Shown: piece after piece, positions 6,609-11,136 of the stretch
Layout: the number at the start of each line of letters is the position of its first letter
Numbering within the stretch: the first letter of the stretch is position 1
Source of the DNA: UBA9642 sp964545585
GTDB lineage: Archaea; Nanobdellota; Nanobdellia; Woesearchaeales; UBA9642
NCBI GenBank assembly: GCA_964545585.1
Contig: CAZJFT010000029.1
Span: forward strand, 1 to 11,136
Direction: 5' to 3'
DNA: 11,136 bases
Notes under the pieces: generated by a model
Seen by the model: the letters and a program-made list of their open reading frames with translations, nothing else
Told to the model about the DNA's origin: nothing
Database searches by the model: none
Translations under genes and position numbers: made by a program

Positions 6609-6670
6609 TATAGTGGATAGTATACGGGTTTGCGGAACCTGTGACCGGGGTTCAATTCCCCGCACTCTCG
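6599..6670 (+). tRNA. tRNA-Arg (anticodon GCG)
   Basis: The 72-nt cloverleaf is complete. Acceptor GAGGGTG (6599-6605) pairs with CACTCTC (6663-6669) through one G-U pair. The D-arm is GTAT-AGTGGATA-GTAT. The anticodon stem CGGGT/ACCTG closes loop TTGCGGA. The T-arm is CGGGG-TTCAATT-CCCCG, and the discriminator is G6670. The anticodon GCG reads CGC/CGU, and the D-loop has A after GG, the A20 arginine identity base. CCA is not encoded. There is no intron. The acceptor overlaps the preceding protein's stop codon. Confidence 0.95.
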
Positions 6671-6750
6671 TGGAAGGAGGCTTTATGCCTCCTACTAACA
6701 CTTTTTCCTAGGTTTTTTGTAAAAAGCTAGAGGTATTCCCCGCACTCTCG
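6655..6750 (+). repeat. 16-bp direct repeat of the tRNA-Arg 3' end (att-like)
   Basis: ATTCCCCGCACTCTCG forms the 3' end of tRNA-Arg (6655-6670) and recurs exactly at 6735-6750, 80 bp later. The 64 bp between hold a hairpin, AGGAGGC-TTTAT-GCCTCCT (6675-6693), and T-runs. A duplicated tRNA 3' end is the usual scar of archaeal tyrosine-integrase insertion, but no integrase or cargo remains here. Confidence 0.7.
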
Positions 6751-6773
6751 TTTTTTATTGTTTTCTTTGTTTT
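6751..6773 (+). terminator. T-rich terminator after the tRNA-Arg region
   Basis: TTTTTTATTGTTTTCTTTG follows directly after the second copy of the tRNA 3' end. The rest of the interval to 6940 is AT-rich and holds no gene I can support. Confidence 0.45.
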
Positions 6774-6941
6774 TATGAATCTGGTTTCATATTTAGTTTT
6801 TTCAATTCCTCGTCAAGATTTTTTTATGTAGATGTTTTTTTCAGTCGATATGATAAATCAGCAACTATTTAAATTGAAAAGTTCATTAATTCATCTGGGT
6901 GTGATTATTGTCTATTGTTATATTTTTTTGGAATCAAAAAA

Positions 6942-6949
6942 TATATAAA
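6942..6949 (+). promoter_or_regulatory. TATA box of the winged-helix regulator gene
   Basis: TATATAAA is centred near 6945, predicting a transcript start at about 6972 and a leader of about 57 nt before the ATG at 7029. Confidence 0.6.
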
Positions 6950-6973
6950 TAACAAGTGATTTTCAAAATATAG

Positions 6974-6995
6974 GTTCAAAAGATATGTTTTGAAC
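6974..6995 (+). promoter_or_regulatory. Palindromic operator at the predicted start of the winged-helix gene
   Basis: GTTCAAAA (6974-6981) and TTTTGAAC (6988-6995) are perfect inverted repeats around GATATG. An extra half-site, TTCAAAA, lies at 6962-6968, so three half-sites are spaced 13 bp apart. Placement at the predicted start fits autorepression by the encoded winged-helix protein. Confidence 0.65.
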
Positions 6996-7028
6996 ATAAT
7001 TTTTACAGTATATATTGTCGTGGGGAAA

Positions 7029-7301
7029 ATGGCTAAGAACAAAAAAATATTTGATGTATTCCTTAGAGAGAAACCAGCAATGATGCTAGTCAATCTTCTT
7101 AATTCAACATCAGAAGTTTATGGTTCTACACTCGCGAAGACTGTTGATTGCACATATTCTCACGTAGTAAAAATACTTCAGGAGATGGAAGATGCAGGAT
7201 TGGTTAATTTCGAAAAGACAGGAAGGCTTAAGATACTCAAATTGACAAAGAAAGGCGAAGAAGTGGCAAAGCATATTGATGCGATAAAGAACGCATTGTA
7301 A
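7029..7301 (+). CDS. Small winged-helix transcriptional regulator (MarR-like fold)
   Basis: A 90-residue protein consisting of little more than one winged helix-turn-helix. Residues 15-27 form helix 1, STLAKTVD (33-40) starts the helix-turn-helix, and SHVVKILQEMEDAGLV (44-59) is the recognition helix. FEKTGRLKILKLTKKGEEVA (61-80) forms the wing and last helix. The layout (separate, bind, repeat; LTxKGxxxA) is typical of archaeal MarR/ArsR-like regulators; its target and ligand cannot be read from the sequence. The reading frame extends upstream to a TTG at 6990. I place the start at the ATG at 7029 because GGGG sits 4 nt before it, and because the extension would overlap the operator. It stands alone between tRNA-Arg and the tRNA cluster. 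Confidence 0.88.
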   Translation: MAKNKKIFDVFLREKPAMMLVNLLNSTSEVYGSTLAKTVDCTYSHVVKILQEMEDAGLVNFEKTGRLKILKLTKKGEEVAKHIDAIKNAL

Positions 7302-7322
7302 AAAATTAATTCTAGAAATATA

Positions 7323-7352
7323 TTTTTATCTCTTTAAAAACAATACTTTTTT
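7323..7352 (+). terminator. T-run terminator after the winged-helix gene
   Basis: TTTTT (7323-7327) and TTTTTT (7347-7352) follow the stop within 50 bp and precede the tRNA-cluster promoter. Confidence 0.4.
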
Positions 7353-7358
7353 AAATCG

Positions 7359-7365
7359 TTTAAAT
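7359..7365 (+). promoter_or_regulatory. TATA box of the tRNA cluster
   Basis: TTTAAAT is centred 30 bp upstream of tRNA-Val, predicting a start about 4 nt before the mature 5' end. Spacers of 6, 2 and 3 nt within the cluster imply one precursor for all four tRNAs. Confidence 0.5.
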
Positions 7366-7391
7366 TTTCATTTCTCAATAAAATTAAAAAA

Positions 7392-7464
7392 GGGCTCATG
7401 GTCTAGTGGCTATGACAACTCCCTTACACGGAGTAGGTCGCCGGTTCAAATCCGGCTGGGCCCA
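7392..7464 (+). tRNA. tRNA-Val (anticodon UAC)
   Basis: The 73-nt cloverleaf is complete. Acceptor GGGCTCA/TGGGCCC pairs with one G-U. The anticodon stem ACTCC/GGAGT closes loop CTTACAC with anticodon TAC. The T-arm is GCCGG-TTCAAAT-CCGGC and the discriminator is A7464. It has no intron and no encoded CCA, and is the first of four closely packed tRNAs. Confidence 0.96.
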
Positions 7465-7470
7465 TACATT

Positions 7471-7566
7471 GCGATCTTAGTTAAATGGTATAATACGGCC
7501 TTGCCAAAACGTGCAATTGCACAATGCAATGAGGCTGTGTCGCGGGTTCGATTCCCGCAGATCGCA
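7471..7566 (+). tRNA. tRNA-Gly (anticodon GCC) with a 25-nt intron
   Basis: Acceptor GCGATCT/AGATCGC, T-arm GCGGG-TTCGATT-CCCGC and discriminator A7566. The anticodon stem CGGCC/GGCTG closes a mature loop TTGCCAA, giving anticodon GCC. The loop is interrupted after position 37. A bulge-helix-bulge is visible: central helix TTGC/GCAA (7501-7504 with 7526-7529), bulges CAA and TGA, and cuts after 7506 and 7531. This puts the intron at 7507-7531, the canonical 37/38 site. The intron contains the palindrome GTGCAATTGCAC. Confidence 0.93.
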
Positions 7567-7568
7567 TT

Positions 7569-7679
7569 GAGCCCGTAGCTCAGCCTGGTTAGAGTGCTGG
7601 TCTTATATGACCGTCATCCGCTATGGATGATTAGCTCTGAGTGAGCCAGTGGTCCCGAGTTCAAATCTCGGCGGGCTCA
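7569..7679 (+). tRNA. tRNA-Ile (anticodon UAU) with a 36-nt intron
   Basis: Acceptor GAGCCCG/CGGGCTC, D-stem GCTC/GAGT, T-arm CCGAG-TTCAAAT-CTCGG and discriminator A7679. The anticodon stem CTGGT/GCCAG flanks a loop starting CTTATA, giving anticodon TAT, which reads AUA. The bulge-helix-bulge has central helix CTTA/TGAG (7602-7605 with 7638-7641, one U-G pair) and bulges TAT and TGA, so the intron is 7608-7643 at position 37/38. The intron folds as TCATCC-GCTAT-GGATGA. UAU is uncommon for archaeal isoleucine tRNAs, which normally read AUA with a modified CAU. Confidence 0.92.
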
Positions 7680-7682
7680 TTT

Positions 7683-7804
7683 GCTCCGGTGGTGTAGTCC
7701 GGCCAATCATCTCGGATTTTCGCGGCGAGAAACTGCGGTTTCTGAGGTTTTTTGCCTCGCGCCAAAAACATCCGATGACCCGGGTTCAAATCCCGGCCGG
7801 AGCA
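7683..7804 (+). tRNA. tRNA-Glu (anticodon UUC) with a 47-nt intron
   Basis: Acceptor GCTCCGG/CCGGAGC, T-arm CCGGG-TTCAAAT-CCCGG and discriminator A7804. The anticodon stem TCGGA/TCCGA closes mature loop TTTTCGA with anticodon TTC. The bulge-helix-bulge has central helix TTTT/AAAA (7717-7720 with 7764-7767) and bulges CGC and ACA, so the intron is 7723-7769. The intron folds into a GGCG/CGCC helix carrying two hairpins, AGAAAC-TGCG-GTTTCT and GAGG...CCTC. The 5' third resembles archaeal Glu/Asp tRNAs (GGTGTAGTCCGGCCAATCAT). Confidence 0.95.
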
Positions 7805-7860
7805 TACAAAGTATGCGATGGCTGGCTCCTGAATGCAAATTCAGTTGCCGGCCGGAGCAT
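7793..7860 (+). repeat. 13-bp direct repeat of the tRNA-Glu 3' end (att-like) with hairpins between
   Basis: CCGGCCGGAGCAT ends tRNA-Glu (7793-7805) and recurs at 7848-7860, 55 bp later. Between them lie GCATAC-AAA-GTATGC (7802-7816), which overlaps the tRNA 3' end, and a longer hairpin, GGCTGGC...GCCGGCC (7820-7853), with an inner stem CTGAAT/ATTCAG and a GCAA tetraloop. The second repeat copy forms part of its 3' arm. The layout parallels the tRNA-Arg repeat. Confidence 0.65.
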
Positions 7861-7869
7861 TTTATATTA
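7861..7869 (+). promoter_or_regulatory. Possible TATA box for eL41
   Basis: TTTATATTA directly follows the second copy of the tRNA-Glu end and predicts a start near 7891, just past the GGAGG at 7887-7891. That leaves a leader of about 75 nt before the eL41 ATG. Confidence 0.35.
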
Positions 7870-7965
7870 AAAAAATAAACTGATATGGAGGTTAATGTAA
7901 CACAAATTAATTGTGTGAAGAACAAATTGAAGCGAAGTTCAAGGCGTTGGAAGAAGAAGAAGCAG

Positions 7966-8031
7966 ATGCGATGGAAATGGCAGCGTAAGAGAATAAAGAA
8001 AGAGAAGAGAAAGAGAAACGCAAGAAAGTAA
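7966..8031 (+). CDS. rpl41e: Large-subunit ribosomal protein eL41
   Basis: A 21-codon frame begins MRWKWQRKRIKKEKRKR and aligns without gaps to the start of eL41 (pattern MRxKWxxKRxxxxKRKR), the tiny basic ribosomal protein of archaea and eukaryotes. It ends NARK, lacking the usual RSK-type tail, so it is slightly shorter than the common 25 or so residues. The frame is open upstream to an ATG at 7885, which would give a 48-residue protein with a further basic stretch, RSSRRWKKKKQ. The good alignment starts exactly at the 7966 methionine, so I prefer it, although no strong Shine-Dalgarno sequence precedes it. It lies between the tRNA cluster and a strong T-run terminator. Confidence 0.75.
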   Translation: MRWKWQRKRIKKEKRKRNARK

Positions 8032-8040
8032 GACGTTAAA

Positions 8041-8058
8041 TTTTTTTGAACTTTTTTT
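8041..8058 (+). terminator. Double T7 terminator after eL41
   Basis: Two T7 runs (8041-8047 and 8052-8058) separated by GAAC follow the eL41 stop within 10 bp. This is a strong archaeal terminator. Confidence 0.65.
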
Positions 8059-8083
8059 ATAGTATATATCTGTAATCATAATA

Positions 8084-8091
8084 TTTATATA
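8084..8091 (+). promoter_or_regulatory. TATA box of scpA
   Basis: TTTATATA is centred about 27 bp before the scpA ATG, which would make a leaderless mRNA. A second TATA-like GTATATAT (8062-8069) would instead give a 25-nt leader that includes the GGTGAT Shine-Dalgarno sequence at 8103-8108. Confidence 0.5.
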
Positions 8092-8114
8092 CTATTTCTT
8101 AAGGTGATAGCATC

Positions 8115-8921
8115 ATGGCAAAGAAGTTGAGTGAGCAAGAGAAGAAAGCCTTGGCTGCTGAGCGGCAGAGGAAGAAAGAGGCTGTTGAAGCGGCTAATTC
8201 TAGGATATTCAACTTATTGTTTGTCGAGGATGAACTCTCTTGGAAGGATCTCATATTCAAGCTTATCGATGAGGAACACATGGATCCTTGGGATATTGAT
8301 GTGTCTATCCTCTCACAGAAATTCCTTGAGATGCTCCAGAAGCTTAAGGAGCTTGATTTCAGGATTTCTGGAAAGATGGTGTTGGCATCTGCTATCTTAT
8401 TGAAGATGAAATCTGATATTCTCATTGAGCAGGATATTGCAAGATTTGACAATATGATGAATAATCCTGAAGAGAACATGCCTTTAGAGGATGATTCTAG
8501 GCCTGTTTATGATGCATCAGGAAAACCGACTATTTATCCTAGGACTCCACAGCCTAGGAAGAGGAAAGTCTCAGTATATGACTTGGTCAATGCTTTAGAG
8601 AAGGCATTAGAGGTCGAATCAAAGAGGAAGCGTTATCCTGTCAATGCTAAGAAGATTGATGTGAAGATCCCTGAGCATAAGTTTGACCTGGGAAAAGCCA
8701 TGTCTGTAGTATATGCGAGAGTAGAGACCCATTATAATACTAAGAAGAATAAGGACAAGATATTGACATTTGATGATCTTGTCGTCAGCGATTCTAAGAA
8801 GGATAAGGTTTTGACTTTCGTGCCATTGCTACATCTTGACACGCAGAGGAAGATAGATATTGAGCAGGAGAAGCATTTCGATAAGATACATGTGAAATTG
8901 CCTAGTCGTGATACGCAATGA
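8115..8921 (+). CDS. scpA: Segregation and condensation protein A (ScpA, kleisin)
   Basis: A 268-residue kleisin subunit that would bridge the heads of an SMC dimer in chromosome organisation. After a lysine-rich N-terminal helix (1-28), residues 38-105 carry the ScpA core: WKDLIFKLIDEEHMDPWDID, then KFLEMLQKLKELDFRISG and VLASAILLKMKSDIL. A charged linker (110-150) follows, then YDLVNALEKALEVE (155-168), and a C-terminal winged helix (about 215-262) with ILTFDDLV and VTF-like FVPLLHLD. The length is usual. The gene is alone here: no smc or scpB is visible within the window, although archaeal scpA often follows smc. GGTGAT lies upstream of the ATG. The next gene has its own promoter, 26-33 bp after the stop. 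Confidence 0.93.
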   Translation: MAKKLSEQEKKALAAERQRKKEAVEAANSRIFNLLFVEDELSWKDLIFKLIDEEHMDPWDIDVSILSQKFLEMLQKLKELDFRISGKMVLASAILLKMKSDILIEQDIARFDNMMNNPEENMPLEDDSRPVYDASGKPTIYPRTPQPRKRKVSVYDLVNALEKALEVESKRKRYPVNAKKIDVKIPEHKFDLGKAMSVVYARVETHYNTKKNKDKILTFDDLVVSDSKKDKVLTFVPLLHLDTQRKIDIEQEKHFDKIHVKLPSRDTQ

Positions 8922-8946
8922 GCCGTTCTTTTGATATTGAACAAAC

Positions 8947-8954
8947 TTTATAAA
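8947..8954 (+). promoter_or_regulatory. TATA box of the aIF6-prefoldin-ftsY operon
   Basis: TTTATAAA is centred 26 bp before the ATG at 8976, predicting a leaderless mRNA. This supports the ATG over the upstream in-frame TTG at 8931. Confidence 0.65.
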
Positions 8955-8975
8955 AAGCCATTATTTTCTTCGACC

Positions 8976-9647
8976 ATGAAACGAGAGCATGTGCTTATAG
9001 CTAATTTCAATGGCAACCCTAATGTGGGACTTTATGGTTATGCTACTGATAAGTATTGCCTTATAGGACGCGAGGTTCCTGAGAAGCTGCATAAGAAGAT
9101 AGAAGAAGTGCTCAATGTGAAATTGATAACTATGACTATTGCTGGCACATCTTTGCTTGGTGTCTTCTTGAATGGGAACAATAAGATGCTTCTTGTGCCT
9201 AGCATTGTTTTCCCTCAAGAGCTTGAAATACTTGATAAGCATAAGATAAAATACAGGGTGATTGACACTAAATATACTTGTCTAGGCAACAATATGATAA
9301 TCAATGATAAGGCGGCATTGATAAGCAATGAATATGGTGTCAGGGAGTCTAAGCAGATAAGTGATGCTCTAGGTCTTGATGTGGTGCAGGCAAAGATTGC
9401 TAATCATAATACTTTAGGGAGTCTTGCAGTATTGAACAAGAATGGCATATTATGTCATCATGACATCCTTGAGAGTGAGGCAAAAGTCTTGAAGAAGGTT
9501 TTCAAGCTTGAGATAAATACTGGAACTGTAAATATGGGTACGCCATTTGTCGGTTCAGGGATATTATGCAATAGCAAAGGAATGATCATTGGAGATTTAA
9601 GTGGAGGGCCTGAGATAATCAATGCGGATCAGGCATTATTCGAATGA
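8976..9647 (+). CDS. eif6: Translation initiation factor 6 (aIF6)
   Basis: A 223-residue ribosome anti-association factor that binds the 50S subunit and blocks joining with the 30S until maturation or initiation is complete. The five-fold pseudo-repeat typical of IF6 is visible: FNGNPNVGLYGYATDKYCLIG at the N-terminus, VPSIVFPQELEIL (74-86), TCLGNNMIINDKAALIS (101-117), TLGSLAVLNKNGILCHHD (146-163), and GTVNMGTPFVGSGILCNSKG (183-202) at the end. The frame extends upstream to a TTG at 8931, but the family N-terminus and the TATA spacing fix the ATG at 8976. Its stop overlaps the prefoldin start as ATGA. In many archaea this gene follows rpl39e and rpl31e; these are absent here. Confidence 0.96.
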   Translation: MKREHVLIANFNGNPNVGLYGYATDKYCLIGREVPEKLHKKIEEVLNVKLITMTIAGTSLLGVFLNGNNKMLLVPSIVFPQELEILDKHKIKYRVIDTKYTCLGNNMIINDKAALISNEYGVRESKQISDALGLDVVQAKIANHNTLGSLAVLNKNGILCHHDILESEAKVLKKVFKLEINTGTVNMGTPFVGSGILCNSKGMIIGDLSGGPEIINADQALFE

Positions 9648-9994
9648 ATGAAGAACAATATCAGATAGCGTATCAAGTTGAGCAGATGCAGAAGATAATC
9701 GAGAGCATAGAATCACAATTGAATGAAGTATCTGCCATAAAGGAATCTTTAGAGGATTTCAGTAAGCTTGAAGGGAAGGAAGAGGTCCTTTTTCCATTGG
9801 CTAATGGGATATTCGCTTCTGGAAGGCTTTCTGGCAGCAAGAAGCTCAAGATGAATGTGGGAAATAATGTTGTTGTAGAGAAGACTGTTGATGAAGCATT
9901 AGAATTGATGCAGAAGCAGTATGATGAGATAAATAATTATAAGCATGAATTGATGAAGCAGATGGAACTGCTTTTGAGTAAATTGCAGGTGTGA
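9644..9994 (+). CDS. pfdA: Prefoldin alpha subunit
   Basis: A 116-residue subunit of the hexameric prefoldin chaperone, which captures unfolded proteins and passes them to the thermosome. Two long helices (about 1-45 and 80-115) would form the coiled-coil arm, with heptad-like spacing in IAYQVEQMQKIIESIESQL and EALELMQKQYDEI. Between them lie the beta hairpins, with the family-like LFPLANGIFASGRL segment (50-62) and KLKMNVGNNVVVEKTVDEA (67-85). It starts within the aIF6 stop (ATGA overlap), implying translational coupling, and ends 1 bp before the ftsY ATG. The ribosomal LX/L20a gene often found between aIF6 and prefoldin is missing. Confidence 0.93.
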   Translation: MNEEQYQIAYQVEQMQKIIESIESQLNEVSAIKESLEDFSKLEGKEEVLFPLANGIFASGRLSGSKKLKMNVGNNVVVEKTVDEALELMQKQYDEINNYKHELMKQMELLLSKLQV

Positions 9995-9995
9995 T

Positions 9996-11136
9996 ATGTT
10001 CGGTTTTTTGAAAGACAAGTTGAAGAAGGCAGTCGGCAAATTCTCGAAGGATGTTGAGAAGGAATCTGTCATTGAGAAGAAGGAAGTGATAGTGGAGGAG
10101 CCTCCTGTAAAGGAAGTGCCTGAACCTGTCAAGGAGCCTGAAGCAAAGAAGCAAGGGTTTTTCTCTAAGATATTCGGAAAGAAAGAGTCTGAAGAGGTAA
10201 TTTCTGAGAAGGAAGAGCTTATTGAAGAGCTTGAGAAGACTGAACCAGTCGAAGAGAAGATCATTGTCAAGGAAGAGCCTATTGTTGAGAAACCTAAGGT
10301 TGAAGAGAAGAAACCTGAAGTAAAGGTTGAGAAGAAACCAATTGTCAAGGAAGAGCCTGAAAAGAAACCCATTATTGAGAAAAAATTAGAGGCTAAGCCA
10401 GTCGAGAGACCAATAATTAAGCCTGTTGAAGAAAAGATTATCGTTAAAGAAGAGCCTAAGCCTGACCTTAAATCATTGAAGACAGAGATCCCTAAGGAAG
10501 AGCCTGAGAAGAAGGGTTTCTTCACTAAGATTACTGAGACATTCACGAAAGTGCAGATCTCTGATGAGAAATTTGAGGAATTGTTCTGGGAGCTTGAAGT
10601 AGTATTATTGGAGAATAATGTAGCTGTTGAAGTGATTGACAAGATAAAGGCAGACATGAAGAAGGAATTGATGTCAGGAAAAGTCTCTAGGAAGGCTGTT
10701 GATGAGATTATTGTCGCTACATTGAAGAATTCAATAATTGACTTGTTTGATGTCGAGCAGATAAACCTTTTGAAACAGGCAAAGAGCAAGAAGCCTTTTG
10801 TCATTGCAGTCATTGGTGTAAATGGTTCCGGGAAAACAACTTCTATAGCTAAATTGACTCATCTATTCCAAAAGAATGGTCTGAAAGTCGTGTTGGCCGC
10901 TTCTGACACTTTCAGGGCTGCTGCAATACAGCAATTGGAAGAGCATGCTAATAGGTTGAACACTAAACTCATAAAGCATGATTATAATTCTGATCCTGCT
11001 GCTGTAGCGTTTGATGCGATAAAGTATGCAGAAGCGAAGGATATGGATGTAGTCATCATTGATACTGCTGGACGATTGCATTCTAATACTAATCTGATGC
11101 GTGAACTTGAGAAAGTCGTCAGGGTGAGATCGGAAG
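9996..11136 (+). CDS. ftsY: Signal recognition particle receptor FtsY (3' end outside window)
   Basis: The SRP receptor GTPase docks ribosome-SRP complexes at the membrane. The visible 380 codons start with an amphipathic segment, MFGFLKDKLKKAVGKF. A long region rich in E, K, P and V (about 20-172) follows, with repeated phrases such as EEKIIVKEEP at 86-95 and 145-154. The N domain begins near 173 (KGFFTKITETF, then DEKFEELFWELEVVLLENNVA). The G domain has the P-loop GVNGSGKTT (274-282), DTFRAAA (304-310) and DTAGR (356-360). The start is 1 bp after the prefoldin stop. No stop codon is reached. The last codons (RSE) come from a suspected adapter remnant and should not be trusted. Confidence 0.96.
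   Translation, partial: MFGFLKDKLKKAVGKFSKDVEKESVIEKKEVIVEEPPVKEVPEPVKEPEAKKQGFFSKIFGKKESEEVISEKEELIEELEKTEPVEEKIIVKEEPIVEKPKVEEKKPEVKVEKKPIVKEEPEKKPIIEKKLEAKPVERPIIKPVEEKIIVKEEPKPDLKSLKTEIPKEEPEKKGFFTKITETFTKVQISDEKFEELFWELEVVLLENNVAVEVIDKIKADMKKELMSGKVSRKAVDEIIVATLKNSIIDLFDVEQINLLKQAKSKKPFVIAVIGVNGSGKTTSIAKLTHLFQKNGLKVVLAASDTFRAAAIQQLEEHANRLNTKLIKHDYNSDPAAVAFDAIKYAEAKDMDVVIIDTAGRLHSNTNLMRELEKVVRVRSE
11127..11136 (+). other. Suspected Illumina adapter remnant at the contig end
   Basis: The final ten bases, AGATCGGAAG, are identical to the start of the Illumina TruSeq adapter. In frame they add R-S-E to FtsY just after MRELEKVVRV, where the family normally continues with a KPD-like segment. 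Confidence 0.75.

Noticed and set aside
6773..6820. Minus-strand stretch reading NLDEELKKLNMKPDS before a stop
   Set aside because: It looks protein-like but is closed upstream by a TAA within 10 codons and has no start. It may be a relic, but is too short to call a pseudogene.
6905..7093. 62-residue minus-strand frame
   Set aside because: It overlaps the promoter, operator and start of the winged-helix gene and shows no start signal.
7608..7643. Possible box C/D guide RNA in the tRNA-Ile intron (GGATGA and CTGA)
   Set aside because: Too short for paired C/D and C'/D' boxes; the boxes overlap the hairpin and splice-site helix.
7649..7925. Several short frames of 65-73 residues on both strands
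   Set aside because: They run through tRNA-Ile, tRNA-Glu, the intron and the hairpins; the RNA structures explain the sequence fully.
8099..8479. 126-residue minus-strand frame
   Set aside because: Antisense to the well-supported ScpA core, with no domain of its own.
9899..10813. 304-residue minus-strand frame rich in S, F and T
   Set aside because: It is the antisense of the E/K-rich FtsY region; the lack of stops follows from the repeated GAA/AAG codons. FtsY itself has clear domains.
1..11136. CRISPR arrays, insertion sequences, integrase or transposase genes
   Set aside because: None seen: no regularly spaced repeats and no transposase or recombinase motifs, even near the att-like repeats.

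Overview
This window looks like a piece of a compact, AT-rich archaeal genome, most likely a DPANN-type lineage (Woesearchaeota/Pacearchaeota-like; the group is my inference). The domain assignment rests on genes and signals visible here: TFB and TFE transcription factors, aIF6, prefoldin alpha, FtsY, eL41, an archaeal SbcD-related phosphoesterase, TATA boxes about 26 bp upstream of starts (some apparently giving leaderless mRNAs), and tRNA introns with bulge-helix-bulge splice sites.

Layout: (1) 1-144 is the 3' end of a ZPR1-type zinc-finger gene on the + strand, converging on a minus-strand block. (2) 190-2909 (minus) is a two-gene unit: an unrecognised helical protein followed by a 699-residue PIN-PhoH2 ATPase/ribonuclease-type protein. 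(3) 2983-4299 (minus) is TFE followed after 3 bp by a calcineurin-like phosphoesterase. (4) 4519-5439 (minus) is TFB. Both basal-factor genes carry related AAGAACTACTGT palindromes just upstream. (5) 5707-6608 (+) holds a pilin-like single-span protein and a polytopic membrane protein whose stop codon lies inside tRNA-Arg. (6) 7029-7301 (+) is a small winged-helix regulator with a palindrome at its predicted transcription start. (7) 7392-7804 (+) is a packed tRNA cluster, Val(UAC)-Gly(GCC)-Ile(UAU)-Glu(UUC), in which the last three have 37/38 introns. (8) 7966-8031 is a tiny eL41 gene. (9) 8115-8921 is the kleisin ScpA. (10) 8976 to the end is the conserved archaeal aIF6 - prefoldin alpha - FtsY operon, with FtsY cut by the window edge.

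Most of the window is core information processing: transcription initiation (TFB, TFE), translation and ribosome maturation (tRNAs, eL41, aIF6), cotranslational targeting and folding (FtsY, prefoldin) and chromosome organisation (ScpA). The more unusual content is the PIN-PhoH2 pair, the palindromes upstream of basal transcription factor genes, a tRNA-Ile read as UAU, and short duplications of tRNA 3' ends downstream of two tRNAs, which resemble integration scars. The last 10 bases match the start of an Illumina adapter and interrupt the FtsY consensus, so the contig end is probably artefactual.
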